A stretch of DNA of 64,000 nt from a virus: positions 34,504 to 98,503 of the IMG/VR virus record IMGVR_UViG_3300020192_000009; one strand, written 5' to 3'. The translations under genes and the position numbers were made by a program. Positions 32,449 through 41,591 of this stretch are shown piece by piece. The notes beneath the pieces were generated by a model. It ran no database searches. It worked only from the letters and a program-made list of their open reading frames with translations, and was not told where the DNA came from. How positions within the stretch are numbered: the stretch's first letter is position 1; each line of letters begins with the position of its first letter.

Positions 32449-34296
32449 CTAAGTATCAGACCAACGTCGTCCAATATCGACATCGACAGGGAATTTAACG
32501 CCATTCCATTCGTGCGTCCAGCACGCAATGATAGCGTCTTTAACTTCTTGCGCTTGCGCTTCAGGGGCACGAACGAGCACGGAATCGTGCCCATTGTGAA
32601 TCAAGCGCGGAGCGCTGCCAACAGGCGCACTTTGATCATAGCGTTGCGCGAAACGCACAGCACCAATACCCCAAAAGTCTGCGCCACCAGACTGATTCGG
32701 AAAGTTACTGACAACCGTAGGGTCAACCCGCCCCATGGGGAACACTTGACGACGCCCTAAGATCGGGCTGCGAATTTCGCCCTGCTGAATCGTGTAATCG
32801 AGCATCTTTTTTTGGAAAAGGCGCAACCCCTGGCAGGTACGGTTAACCTCAATCAAGAATGCGCGCACAACAGCGATTTCAAGATCAGGTTCGTCTTTGA
32901 CAACTGAGAGCCAAAGCGTGTCAACAGAGCCGCCATAGAAACCGCCGTATTCGAGACGTTTGGTCAAATCGCGAAGCTTGTCGCGCCGCTTGCAGTCTTT
33001 GCACTTAGATTTAGGGTCTGCGGGGTTTGGCCCGCAAGCGTGCCCTTTGTGCATGTTGTACGTCGTTACCAAACTTGGGAATTCCCGAGGGAACGCAAGC
33101 ACCCCAAACTGCGTATGAATGTCCCGATCATTCTGAAAGATATCGAGCAAGAACGGATCCTGTGACATGGCCGCAAGCAAACGCGCTTCAAGCTGCGCGT
33201 AATCGGCACCAATCAAGATCTCCCCGGGAGGGGCCGCTATCATCTCGCGAACGTTCGCCGCGCCACCACCAGCACGCTTAGACCAGTTTTGGCAATTGGG
33301 ACTGCTGCCCCAACGCCCCGTAATTTTGTGCACCATCCAATCGGCATGAATCACGCCGTAATGCCGCCCATCGGAAGCTTGCGCGATATCTACGGGCTCA
33401 ATGCCGTCGATAAAGTTGTTCACAGCGCTTGCCGTCAACGTGTACTTGAGCAACGCACGAGCGACTTCATGGTATGCAACGCTTTCAAGCGTTTCTTTGT
33501 CAATCTTGGGCAGGCCCGTCTTCTCTGTCATTTGCAGCAAGGGCACGCCTGCAACACGCAAGATCGCTGCCTGTTGGATCTTGGAGCCAATGTTAATGCC
33601 GCCAATGCAATCGGCAACTAAGTCTTCATCGACTATCGGTGCAGGTGTGAAACTGCCATCAAGCGCTTCCACAACAAACCCACGCGTTGTGTAACTACGT
33701 AACGTTGACGCAATCGGCGCGCGTTCTTGCTGCAGGAGTGTTGCCAAACCATCAATTGTGCAAGGCTGATGCGCAAAAGCTTGATACTTGATCCATTCCC
33801 AAATGGCTTGGCGCAATGCTGATTTTTCTAGCCCTGCCAAAAACTCTTGCTTGCGCAACGTCGCACGTTCGAGCAATGCGCCTTCGTTTGACATGGGCAT
33901 GCCGGTGCTATCAATTGAGCCGCCAACGTTTTCGCCTTTGCGTACGCTGGTTGCCTGAAACTTAGCCACCCAATCAACGAACGCTTCAAAATGCGTATCT
34001 TGCGTGTAGGGCAAGAGCGTTGTTAAGGCCTTGTCGCGCAATTCAACAAGAATACCGCGCACATGTACACGTGCATTCATGTCAACGGGAAGCCCCGCAC
34101 GTTTCATCTGCAACGCGATACGCGCAAGGCTACGGTCTAGGTCGTAAACGGCAAGTGTATTGGTTTTGTGCAACGCTGGTGCTAAGGCCAAGTAGGCGCG
34201 ACACATGCCGAGTACGTCACGCGCGTTATACCGCGCGTCGTCCGGCTTCATTACCAAAGGCACAATATTTCGTGGGTCTGTCTCGCCTGCGTACAT
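32449..34296 (-). CDS. Family A DNA polymerase (polymerase half of a split gene)
   Basis: This 615-residue protein has the palm and fingers motifs of PolA: motif A ADYAQLEARLLA near 358-369, motif B region LTKRLEYGGFYGG near 440-452 and motif C HNGHDSVLVR near 563-572. The N-terminus has only the last piece of a 3'-5' exonuclease domain: ARYNARD with Tyr23 and Asp27 is the Exo III motif (Y-x3-D). Exo I and II are in the protein at 35662, with the helicase gene between. It should replicate the element; proofreading would need the two proteins to assemble. Confidence 0.9.
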   Translation of the reverse strand: MYAGETDPRNIVPLVMKPDDARYNARDVLGMCRAYLALAPALHKTNTLAVYDLDRSLARIALQMKRAGLPVDMNARVHVRGILVELRDKALTTLLPYTQDTHFEAFVDWVAKFQATSVRKGENVGGSIDSTGMPMSNEGALLERATLRKQEFLAGLEKSALRQAIWEWIKYQAFAHQPCTIDGLATLLQQERAPIASTLRSYTTRGFVVEALDGSFTPAPIVDEDLVADCIGGINIGSKIQQAAILRVAGVPLLQMTEKTGLPKIDKETLESVAYHEVARALLKYTLTASAVNNFIDGIEPVDIAQASDGRHYGVIHADWMVHKITGRWGSSPNCQNWSKRAGGGAANVREMIAAPPGEILIGADYAQLEARLLAAMSQDPFLLDIFQNDRDIHTQFGVLAFPREFPSLVTTYNMHKGHACGPNPADPKSKCKDCKRRDKLRDLTKRLEYGGFYGGSVDTLWLSVVKDEPDLEIAVVRAFLIEVNRTCQGLRLFQKKMLDYTIQQGEIRSPILGRRQVFPMGRVDPTVVSNFPNQSGGADFWGIGAVRFAQRYDQSAPVGSAPRLIHNGHDSVLVRAPEAQAQEVKDAIIACWTHEWNGVKFPVDVDIGRRWSDT

Positions 34297-34307
34297 GGGA
34301 TAGTGCC

Positions 34308-35681
34308 TTATGCGAAAAGGATGTTGAGTTGTTCAGCTGCGCGGGTCACTGCTGTGTACAGCCACCGGATCTTAGCGTCAGGCGTGGCGCCCAACCATCT
34401 GTCAACAATGACAGTACACTCGCGTGATTGACTGCCTTGGTGTTTGTGGCACGTCATGGCGTACCCATAATCGAACAACAAACCAACATCGGCCCAGCTA
34501 CGAGGGTGCGGCTGTGGAATGTCCGTAAATGCTGATACTGTTTTTTCACGATTGAACTGGTGCGTATTGATCGGACCCTCAATAAGCAAGTTGTCATCCA
34601 GGAAAGCAACGCGGCCTTGGGCGCAGCCGTAACCGTCAATGCACGCTGCAAGTTCAGCGTCATCATCGGCAAGCAGCCAACTGCCTTGCTGAAACGTACC
34701 CCGCATGCCGTTGAATACGGGACTTGCGTTCTTCAGCAAAATCAAAGGCTCACCCGGCATAGGCAAAGGATTCGTGAAGCCTTTGTATTTGCGCACAAAC
34801 TGATTCACTTGCACGCGTGTTGCGTTTTTGAAACAAATTACGGTGTGATCGGGCCCCACCGAGCTAACCACATCGGCAAACTTTGGAATGAAACGCACCC
34901 GCGAGTCTGTAGGCTTGAACTGGCGAATGTCGTATCCCGCCCGTACCCATTGAGCGAGCGCCAAAATCGGGTTGCCTTCCGCTTGTCTATGAATTTTTTC
35001 GAGCTTTACATCAGGCTTTTCCATCAGATTCAGCGTCGAAGAACCAACAGGCGGCAATTGCCCGTGGTCCCCAACAGCGAGAATTGGAATGTTGTACGCA
35101 AGCAGATCCGCCCATAACTCTGCATCAACCATAGAGGCTTCATCAACAACAATGAAATCGTGCCCAAAGTGCGCAGGCTCAACAGCCAACCAACCCGTAA
35201 CCTTGCCGGTCTTGCTATCGACAATGGGCCGCTTGATAAGGCTGTGAATGGTTTGACAGGCACAATCGTTTAAGCCGTTTTCGATTAGCTTGCGTGCAAG
35301 TACGTTCGTTGCTTTGCCGGTATACGCACAAAAAACAATGCTACGAAAATGCGCTTGCAGCGCTACCGCCAAGGCCGATGTAATTGTGGTTTTACCGGTG
35401 CCCGCAAGGCCCCCAAGCTTTAACACCATGGCGCTAGATTCGCCGGTAATGCGTCTAGCAACGTTTGCCGCTATGGCCCATTCCATTACACGGTCGAAAA
35501 CCTCTACTTGATCTTCGGATAGTGTGTCGCGTGTGAAAACGCGTGTCGGTGCTCGTAACTGTTTGGCGCGCTCATCGGCAGACCTTTCGACAATGCGCTC
35601 GACAATCACGCCCCGTTGCATAGGGCGCTGCAGTTGTGGCTTGGCACTTGACCTTGGCTTGCTATGTGTTGGTATCATCAT
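34308..35681 (-). CDS. RecD/Dda-like superfamily 1 helicase
   Basis: This about 457-residue protein has Walker A GGLAGTGKTT near 90-99, Walker B/motif II IVVDEASMVDAELWADLL, motif III VGDHGQLPPVGSS and the C-terminal motif YAMTCHKHQGSQSRE with YTAVTRAAEQL, as in RecD2 and Dda 5'-3' helicases. The N-terminal 50 residues are basic. It lies between the exonuclease-type and polymerase-type genes. ATG 35681 is chosen; an in-frame start at 35711 exists. Confidence 0.9.
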   Translation of the reverse strand: MMIPTHSKPRSSAKPQLQRPMQRGVIVERIVERSADERAKQLRAPTRVFTRDTLSEDQVEVFDRVMEWAIAANVARRITGESSAMVLKLGGLAGTGKTTITSALAVALQAHFRSIVFCAYTGKATNVLARKLIENGLNDCACQTIHSLIKRPIVDSKTGKVTGWLAVEPAHFGHDFIVVDEASMVDAELWADLLAYNIPILAVGDHGQLPPVGSSTLNLMEKPDVKLEKIHRQAEGNPILALAQWVRAGYDIRQFKPTDSRVRFIPKFADVVSSVGPDHTVICFKNATRVQVNQFVRKYKGFTNPLPMPGEPLILLKNASPVFNGMRGTFQQGSWLLADDDAELAACIDGYGCAQGRVAFLDDNLLIEGPINTHQFNREKTVSAFTDIPQPHPRSWADVGLLFDYGYAMTCHKHQGSQSRECTVIVDRWLGATPDAKIRWLYTAVTRAAEQLNILFA

Positions 35682-36732
35682 TGGGATTCTCGGTGTCTTC
35701 GACAGCTGCATTGCTTAGGAGATCGCGGAGCGACACAACAGGCGCACGCCCAGAATTGTGCATGGCAACGCGAGGGAAGTTATAGACATTTTCAGGAGCC
35801 TCAGCGGGCGCGTCAGGCACGACGGACACGACGGGCACGATAGCCAATTCAATTTGGCGTGTCTCAGCAGACGCTTCAGGTACAGGCACACTGCCGCGCT
35901 TTGGTGTTTTACGTGCAATCTTATCGGCTTTCAATGCGGCGTTGCTTGCTTCATGCGCCGCCACCCGTTCAGCTTTGCGTTCAGCTTTAATGCGCTCCAT
36001 TTCGCGAGGTACTGCGAAATTGCACAACGTATCGAGCCGCATGTCGAGTTGCGGTCCTGTGACAGTTTCAGCGAGCACGGCATCCAAAGCTTCTTGCACA
36101 ACCGGCGTCATGGGATACGTCTTTAGAAATATCTCAATCTTGGTTGCTGCTTTAGCGTGTGCTTTTACAATCGCTTTATCGTTTTTGTCCTGGACCTTGC
36201 CCTGTTCTTTGACGATCTTGGTTGCCGCCTTAACAGCCACCTTCTCGGCCTGTTTAAACTCTTTGTCGCGGGCCTTACTCGCCTCTTGCGCATCTTTGTG
36301 CCACACCTTCCAAGGGGGCACGACGCAAAACTGCGCCACGACGTTTTGCAAGTCATGCGCTAGCCCGGGGAACGCTGCATGATGCGCAAGCATCGAGTCT
36401 TCCCACAACCCGCCTACGGGGCCTTCTTCAGCTTCCCAACGTTGGATATCGGCTTGGCAGTTGTGCGCGATCTTAACCAACAGAGGATCCGCAACAGCTT
36501 CGCGAAGCGCAACCATGACGGACTCTGGCAATGTGGGCCGCCACAAACTGATTGCGCGAATAGCGGTTCCAATACCGATCCATGTAATTCGCCCGTCAGG
36601 CGCCCATTCCAAATCGAAGCCTAAAGCGCCCCATGCGCGGCATTCGGCAATCATCAGCACAACAGCCTCAGCGGCTGCGCCCGGTACGGTAAAAACACCG
36701 CTATCACCGGTCTGTAAAGGTGTTGGTGTCAT
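35662..36732 (-). CDS. DEDD-type 3'-5' exonuclease domain protein (exonuclease part of split polymerase)
   Basis: This 356-residue protein carries Exo I GFDLEW (Asp40, Glu42) and Exo II HNCQADIQ (Asn91, Asp95) followed by HDLQNVVAQFCVVPPWK, exactly the order in phage PolA exonuclease domains. It then leaves the fold: residues 145-356 are a long Lys/Ala-rich coiled coil and an acidic tail. Exo III (Y-x3-D) is missing here but is present at the start of the polymerase at 32449. Proofreading may be reconstituted in trans. It overlaps UDG by ATGA. Confidence 0.75.
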   Translation of the reverse strand: MTPTPLQTGDSGVFTVPGAAAEAVVLMIAECRAWGALGFDLEWAPDGRITWIGIGTAIRAISLWRPTLPESVMVALREAVADPLLVKIAHNCQADIQRWEAEEGPVGGLWEDSMLAHHAAFPGLAHDLQNVVAQFCVVPPWKVWHKDAQEASKARDKEFKQAEKVAVKAATKIVKEQGKVQDKNDKAIVKAHAKAATKIEIFLKTYPMTPVVQEALDAVLAETVTGPQLDMRLDTLCNFAVPREMERIKAERKAERVAAHEASNAALKADKIARKTPKRGSVPVPEASAETRQIELAIVPVVSVVPDAPAEAPENVYNFPRVAMHNSGRAPVVSLRDLLSNAAVEDTENPNDDTNT

Positions 36733-37826
36733 GACAAGTCTTCCAGTGCAGTTGCTGTTAGTTCAATGAACAGATCACGATTACCAACGCGTATCGCAAT
36801 TGCGCGTAGTGTAGGCAAAATATCAGGATTCGCGTCACAGAACAGCGAAAAAGCGACTTCTGGCGTTGCTTCGTTCGCTTCTGGGATCGCTTCTGTGGGT
36901 GCTTCGTTTACGACATCGACAGCCACATCTGCAGACTCTTGCGGAGACAACGCCGCCGCAAGGCTTCCCACAATTTCTGCAAGGCCAGCAATTGCCTCAT
37001 CTGTAATCGGCATGTCAACGGGGGGCGCCGCCACAGGCAAAGGTGTTGCCGTGATCTCAAATGCGACCGGCACAGCCAACACAATGCTTTGTGGTGGCAA
37101 CGCAAACACAGGTGGCCGCAATGGGCCGGGCTCGATAAACACGGCAATATCGTCCGACCATTCAGAAGCAAGCGTGCCGTTTGCGATATGGAACGCCTTT
37201 ACAATGTCTGCTTCGAGAAACAGCATTTGCGCGTCCATATTCATTTTTTGTTTACCGCCCCCTTCTGTGCCTTCACCCGCGCCACCGCGAATGATTGCGC
37301 CTGGGTGAATGGACGTGACAACAGGCAACCCCGGAAACGCGGGCGATTGTTGAACGGTGCCGCGTGCATCCGAAATTGACGTTGTTTGCAACGCCATGGC
37401 ACCCATTGCAGCACGGCCTAGGGCGAGTACTGCAGTTGGCGCGGCCATACGAATCTCTTGCTCTACACGTGGCCTGCAACAAGCCAAGGCAACAATATAA
37501 GCGTTATCGTCGCGGGGCCGCGGGCACAGCAAAGCATTCGTCGTCCAGACAATTTGACGATCAATGCCGTGATTGCGCAAAACACGGTTAAGCTCTTGCC
37601 CCGCGGGGCCTACGAACGGATACCGTTGCGTGATCTCTTCCGTACTTGGGCTATCCCCAAGAATCAGCAAACTGCCACGCGCACCAGCGCCAGGAACGGC
37701 AACACGAGGTGCACCATTGATGGCTACGGGGCAAGAGCCACACTTAGGGGAATTTTCAGGTCCCCTGTACAAAATCACACGGCCATCCTCATCGCGATCA
37801 GGCCCGCGTGTTTGCGGCGTAGTCAT
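36729..37826 (-). CDS. Fe-S uracil-DNA glycosylase (family 4/5-like) with C-terminal extension
   Basis: This 365-residue protein has the UDG fold: LLILGDSPSTEE near 54-64, PFVGPAGQELNRVL near 70-83 and the HPG motif with His174 (SIHPGAII). Four cysteines (29, 32, 101, 116 or 117) match the 4Fe-4S pattern of family 4. It would remove uracil from DNA. The C-terminal about 160 residues are acidic and Ala/Val-rich, not part of the family. ATG 37826 overlaps the previous stop as ATGA. Confidence 0.8.
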   Translation of the reverse strand: MTTPQTRGPDRDEDGRVILYRGPENSPKCGSCPVAINGAPRVAVPGAGARGSLLILGDSPSTEEITQRYPFVGPAGQELNRVLRNHGIDRQIVWTTNALLCPRPRDDNAYIVALACCRPRVEQEIRMAAPTAVLALGRAAMGAMALQTTSISDARGTVQQSPAFPGLPVVTSIHPGAIIRGGAGEGTEGGGKQKMNMDAQMLFLEADIVKAFHIANGTLASEWSDDIAVFIEPGPLRPPVFALPPQSIVLAVPVAFEITATPLPVAAPPVDMPITDEAIAGLAEIVGSLAAALSPQESADVAVDVVNEAPTEAIPEANEATPEVAFSLFCDANPDILPTLRAIAIRVGNRDLFIELTATALEDLS

Positions 37827-38686
37827 TTCACACCGTCCCGTGCGAGGCGCCGACGCCACGTTGCGACTTTCACAAACAAAGCGCAGGCCTCAATGTGGTT
37901 TTCGTCCATGGTTTTTAACTTATCCTCGAAATCTGCGGGCATGATCTGAATTGATTCTTCGGGGTTACCCGCGTTGCCCTCAAAAGCGGGCATCAACAAC
38001 AAGAAAGGTTCAAGCGGGCCTTCGACAACAGCCTGTGCCACGCAAAACCGACAACCGACAACAAACTCAGTGTGTTCATCACACTTCCAAGCCGGGGCCT
38101 GTACGTAAACGCTTTTCGAGGTACGCGGCAACGCATCGGCTGCGTCGCTGCCTTCAGCATCAGCGTCAGCATCGGCGTCGGCTTCATCGTCGTCTTCCAC
38201 AGCGAGGTCTCGGGGATCGACGCGTTTACCGGCCAAAGTGTCTATGGCTTCCAGGATGCGGCTCCCACCTTTGCCATCAATATGTTGCGTCTTTTCGATC
38301 AACTTAGCGTGGACCAACTCTTGCGGCGTTAACGCACGCGAACACGCAATAGCTGCAACGTTCGCAACCGTTGGCAACGCACATCCATAAGTGTTGTGGA
38401 CCAAACACCAACGATTTGAAGGCGCGTAGCAAGGCAACGCAACACCAGAGCCCGCCATATTATCGCGTAACGTGCGCACGTCTCCGGGGGTCATGCCGCC
38501 TAAAGAGACAGCGCCTGTGCAACCGAGATTCACAATGTCGATGGCTGTACGACAACCAAGCTCTTGCAATTTTGCAACAACAGAAACACGCAATATTTCA
38601 CGCGCATCAGGATCCAACGCCAATCCCGAAGCAAACGGTAGATCTTCTAACAAGCGGGAGTCTTCAAGCATATCGCCAATGGCCAT
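37823..38686 (-). CDS. Hypothetical replication-operon protein with acidic linker
   Basis: A 287-residue protein. Residues about 30-75 (REILRVSVVAKLQELGCRTA, then GGMTPGDVRTLRDNM) look like a small helical domain reminiscent of RNA polymerase alpha C-terminal or HhH folds. A DADADADAEG acidic linker follows. The C-terminal part has KCDEHTEFVVGCRFC, possibly a zinc knuckle. Start ATG 38686 has GAGG upstream. It is the first gene after a terminator. Confidence 0.5.
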   Translation of the reverse strand: MAIGDMLEDSRLLEDLPFASGLALDPDAREILRVSVVAKLQELGCRTAIDIVNLGCTGAVSLGGMTPGDVRTLRDNMAGSGVALPCYAPSNRWCLVHNTYGCALPTVANVAAIACSRALTPQELVHAKLIEKTQHIDGKGGSRILEAIDTLAGKRVDPRDLAVEDDDEADADADADAEGSDAADALPRTSKSVYVQAPAWKCDEHTEFVVGCRFCVAQAVVEGPLEPFLLLMPAFEGNAGNPEESIQIMPADFEDKLKTMDENHIEACALFVKVATWRRRLARDGVK

Positions 38687-38724
38687 GGGGAACCTCAAAA
38701 GCAAAAGAGTAAGCAGAAAAGAAA

Positions 38725-38758
38725 AAGGTGCCGTAGGTTGTAACGCCTACGGCACCTT
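38725..38758 (-). terminator. Intrinsic terminator
   Basis: AAGGTGCCGTAGG at 38725-38737 pairs perfectly with CCTACGGCACCTT at 38746-38758 over an 8-base loop. On the leftward strand it is followed by TTTCTTTTC. It lies just after the ssDNA-binding-like gene and separates it from the polymerase part of the operon; partial read-through would set levels. Confidence 0.85.
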
Positions 38759-38765
38759 AGTTGTG

Positions 38766-39446
38766 TTATCGGCCTACAGGCGTGACCGATGGTGCAGCAA
38801 ACCCACCGCTGAACCCGGGGTAGGGCGTGGCGTGTTGTGGGCTAGGGGCAGCTGCCCAAGGCGCAGCAGCAGCAGGCGGCGCAGCAGCAACAGGAGGCGC
38901 GTACTGTGGCTGTGCAGGAGGCGCGTACTGTGGCTGTGCAGGAGGCGCAGAATACTGCGGTTGCACGGGAGGCGCAGCAGCAGGTGCAAATGCAGCAGCA
39001 GCGGCAGGCGTAGCACTAACGGGAGTGCGTTCATTGATGATCTTGACGCTGTTGGCCTTGCTGACATTGCCAGTCACGGCATCAGTCTTGTCATACGTCT
39101 CGTGCACGCTGTCAGCCATGAAGTAGGTGCCAACGAGTTGTTGATCGTCGAAACCACCATCAGGTGAAAGTTGCACGTGAGTTGCCAAAATCAATTGCTT
39201 GACGCGGCCCAAAGCGCCCTGCTTTACCTGCGCGCCGACGCTGTAACGCCCGAAAGCTTTACGGCCTTTCAGTTCGCCTTCAGACACCACCATCAACTCA
39301 CACACCATCTGCTCTTTGCCGGGCTCTTTGCCGGGCTCGGTCGTGACCTTGGCGATCTGAAAGACAAGGCCTTCAGCGGGCGGAAGCCCTTCGTTCGCGC
39401 CGTTCCATGCTTGTACAGAATGCAGACTCAAATTCAAAAATGCCAT
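38766..39446 (-). CDS. DUF669-like ssDNA-binding-type protein
   Basis: A 226-residue protein. Residues 1-145 form a beta-rich domain (GLVFQIAKVTTEPGK, VCELMVVSEGELKGRKAFGR, GALGRVKQLILAT) like DUF669 phage proteins with ssDNA-binding roles. The C-terminal 80 residues are Ala/Pro/Gln-rich with PAQPQYAPP repeats. It sits beside the Sak4-like ATPase, a usual partner. SD AGGAGATC lies upstream. Confidence 0.65.
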   Translation of the reverse strand: MAFLNLSLHSVQAWNGANEGLPPAEGLVFQIAKVTTEPGKEPGKEQMVCELMVVSEGELKGRKAFGRYSVGAQVKQGALGRVKQLILATHVQLSPDGGFDDQQLVGTYFMADSVHETYDKTDAVTGNVSKANSVKIINERTPVSATPAAAAAFAPAAAPPVQPQYSAPPAQPQYAPPAQPQYAPPVAAAPPAAAAPWAAAPSPQHATPYPGFSGGFAAPSVTPVGR

Positions 39447-39535
39447 TAGCGATCTCCTACTTATCTACTTGTTTTTGTTGCAACTTAACGTACGCCCAGC
39501 ACTGTTACTGCGGTACGCAAATCTAGACGGACACT

Positions 39536-40309
39536 TTAACGCGGAGGTAGTTGTACACCGTGTGGGAAGCCTGGCATAGCAGGCGACACAGGTTTTTCGG
39601 CTACACCCAGTAACGGAAAAATCAATTTGAAACTTGGGATCAAGGGAGTCTGTAAAGGCCAGCGTCCCCCGAGAAAATTCCATTGACGGAATGGTTGCGT
39701 GTGCAACTCATAAACAGGCGGTTGGCCGGGAACGCCGGGATTCGCAAACGTTAACCATTTGAAGTCGCAAAAGCTGGGAAATTTCTCGCCCATTTGACCC
39801 GCAATTGCAAGCCCGCCTTCTTGCTTTGTGTGACACAACCATAAAATGTTTGCAGGCAACGCGTGAAAGCGGTTTAGCAAATTTTTCAAATGCGAAGCAA
39901 GGTCACCGTACAGCTGACGCTTATCTTTGCCATTGGGCGAAGCCTCAAGCTCGGCCAAGACGCGATCCACATAGATTGAAAGTGGATCGATTACGATGGT
40001 CCGCCAGGGAAACCTGCCGTCGAGCTTGGCCTTTTCCAACCGCGCCAAGATCATGGCAATGTCAGATTCGCGGTTGCCCACTTTCATCGCGTTTTCAATC
40101 ACCCACACATCAGGTGGTATCGCGGGATCCCACCACCATTGGGGATCCATATTGAACAGTGTTTTGTAGCCACCTTCCGTTGCATCACTGATGAACAACG
40201 GGCGCGGCGCTGATGCTGCAAACGTTGTTTTGCCCGAACTGGCAGCACCTGCCACGAGCGCGCGAATGTTTACAGGTGCCAGACCGGATTGAACTTTAAT
40301 TTCAAGCAT
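39536..40309 (-). CDS. Sak4-like RecA-type ATPase
   Basis: This 257-residue protein has Walker A GAASSGKTTF at 21-30 and a Walker B-like TIVIDPLSIY, followed by ILWLCHTKQEGG. It matches phage Sak4/AAA_24 single-strand annealing ATPases. With the ssDNA-binding protein before it and the Cas4-like nuclease behind it, it probably serves recombination or replication restart. ATG 40309 has AAGGGA upstream. Confidence 0.75.
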   Translation of the reverse strand: MLEIKVQSGLAPVNIRALVAGAASSGKTTFAASAPRPLFISDATEGGYKTLFNMDPQWWWDPAIPPDVWVIENAMKVGNRESDIAMILARLEKAKLDGRFPWRTIVIDPLSIYVDRVLAELEASPNGKDKRQLYGDLASHLKNLLNRFHALPANILWLCHTKQEGGLAIAGQMGEKFPSFCDFKWLTFANPGVPGQPPVYELHTQPFRQWNFLGGRWPLQTPLIPSFKLIFPLLGVAEKPVSPAMPGFPHGVQLPPR

Positions 40310-40330
40310 ACACAAAATCCCTTCGTTGCA

Positions 40331-41269
40331 TTACAACGCGTCTGCCCCTGGTAGTTTCTTAGGCACAATGCGTACTAGATCATTATTCAAATCGCGACAG
40401 TGCGTCCAAAACGCACAACGATCATACCGATTCATGCAACCTGCAAGACTGCGCGGCCAATACCCGGCGTTACGGTAACGCGTTCGTAAATCATTCCAAA
40501 ACACACGATCACGCGCGAACGTAGAAACAACCTCCCGAGGTTGCACAATCTCTACACGCATATGCCGTGGTGGGAAGCCCTTCGATGTCAGATTGATCTT
40601 CGTACCCGTTAAAGGTGCGCCGAACATCTTAGACATTTCGGACAAGTCCCAGGCGTAAAATTGGCCGATCACTTCACCATCGAGCCACCAAGATTCGAGA
40701 ACATCGGGTGTGAACGCAGAAGCCGATTTATGTTCGATATTCCAAATGCCACCGTCTTCGTACGCAAGCATGTCGAAACGACACGTATGAATCCCGGGAA
40801 TGCCAGCGCTCATTTCAACCGCAAGCGGCTGCAAGTCTAACTCGGGGCCCCAATATTCGCTGTAACTGTAGTACATGCGTTTGACTTGGCGCACGTGCTC
40901 TATGGAAGCTCCCGCATCTTCTACAGCTTGCAAGAAATCTAATGGGTTCGGCATGTTTGCACGCCAACCGGGGTATCCCGCAGGTAAACGCCGTCCATAA
41001 TGCACAGCAAGGATCGCATGAAACAGGCTTCCAACTTCAAGCGCAGTTGGATTGCGAATCTTTAAATTGTTGTCCATTGGATCAATGGCAACCGCGCCTA
41101 GCTCATTCTTGAGATAGTAACGATAAGGGCAACGTTGCAGGTCGCCCATTTTGGACCAACCGTCTTCCGAAGGCCCACCAAGAGGCTCACAATTGAATTT
41201 CGCAAAAGCTTGGTCTAGCGCTTCGTTCATGGACAGCGCATCAGGCGCCTCAATTTGAATGTATGCCAT
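40331..41269 (-). CDS. Cas4/AddB-like PD-(D/E)xK exonuclease
   Basis: This 312-residue protein has the PD-(D/E)xK layout: LQRCPYRYYLK at 45-55 with Cys47, GSLFHAILAVHYG near 80-92, the catalytic RFDMLAYEDGGIWNIEHKSA near 172-190 and QFYAWDLSEM. A C-terminal cluster CMNRYDRCAFWTHC with Cys47 would hold a 4Fe-4S cluster. It is likely a 5'-3' exonuclease in recombination. No CRISPR adaptation genes (cas1, cas2) are nearby. Confidence 0.8.
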   Translation of the reverse strand: MAYIQIEAPDALSMNEALDQAFAKFNCEPLGGPSEDGWSKMGDLQRCPYRYYLKNELGAVAIDPMDNNLKIRNPTALEVGSLFHAILAVHYGRRLPAGYPGWRANMPNPLDFLQAVEDAGASIEHVRQVKRMYYSYSEYWGPELDLQPLAVEMSAGIPGIHTCRFDMLAYEDGGIWNIEHKSASAFTPDVLESWWLDGEVIGQFYAWDLSEMSKMFGAPLTGTKINLTSKGFPPRHMRVEIVQPREVVSTFARDRVFWNDLRTRYRNAGYWPRSLAGCMNRYDRCAFWTHCRDLNNDLVRIVPKKLPGADAL

Positions 41270-41273
41270 ACGG

Positions 41274-41474
41274 TTACCGCCGCTTCTTGCGGATTGCCGC
41301 AGCTTCGCGCGCTACCACGCGTTCAAGAAGGAACACAAGGAATTCGTTGCGTGACAAATGCCCCGCAGGTGCGGGCAACTTCTTGCAGATAGCTTCGTGC
41401 AAAACATCTACAGCCGTCGCAAGTCGCGCAGGTATGCGGATTGTAAATGCGATTTTGTCTGTTGTTAGCGGCAT
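41274..41474 (-). CDS. Ribbon-helix-helix protein, possible operon autoregulator
   Basis: A 66-residue protein: KIAFTIRIPARLATAVDVLH then LSRNEFLVFLLERVVAREA, the strand-helix-helix pattern. It is the first gene of the replication operon behind a strong promoter with tandem direct repeats upstream, so autoregulation is likely. Confidence 0.7.
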   Translation of the reverse strand: MPLTTDKIAFTIRIPARLATAVDVLHEAICKKLPAPAGHLSRNEFLVFLLERVVAREAAAIRKKRR

Positions 41475-41497
41475 CTGGATTCACTGTGTGGAAACAA

Positions 41498-41526
41498 TAT
41501 TTATGTTAAAGCCTTCGCGCCGTCAA
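41498..41526 (-). promoter_or_regulatory. Strong promoter of replication operon
   Basis: On the leftward strand TTGACG (41526-41521) and TAAATA (41503-41498) are 17 bases apart, close to consensus. It lies 24 bases upstream of the ribbon-helix-helix start. Confidence 0.75.
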
Positions 41527-41532
41527 CAAGAA

Positions 41533-41569
41533 AAAATCACTGTGGTGCATATAAAATCACTGTGGTGCA
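41533..41569. promoter_or_regulatory. Tandem operator-like direct repeats
   Basis: AAAATCACTGTGGTGCA occurs at 41533-41549 and 41553-41569, 20 bases apart (two helical turns). Each copy includes the small palindrome CAC-TGTG-GTG. Position just upstream of the -35 box suggests sites for the adjacent ribbon-helix-helix protein or a host activator. Confidence 0.65.
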
Positions 41570-41591
41570 CTTTTGCCGTTAAAACGCAAAA

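Noticed and set aside
36766-37308. Rightward frame of 180 codons inside the UDG gene
   Set aside because: Ser/Ala/Thr-rich antisense shadow; the leftward frame has the UDG motifs.
38472-39167. Rightward frame of 231 codons over the ssDNA-binding-like gene
   Set aside because: It is a Gly/Arg/Ser-rich reverse-strand shadow of the Pro/Ala/Gln repeat region and crosses the terminator.
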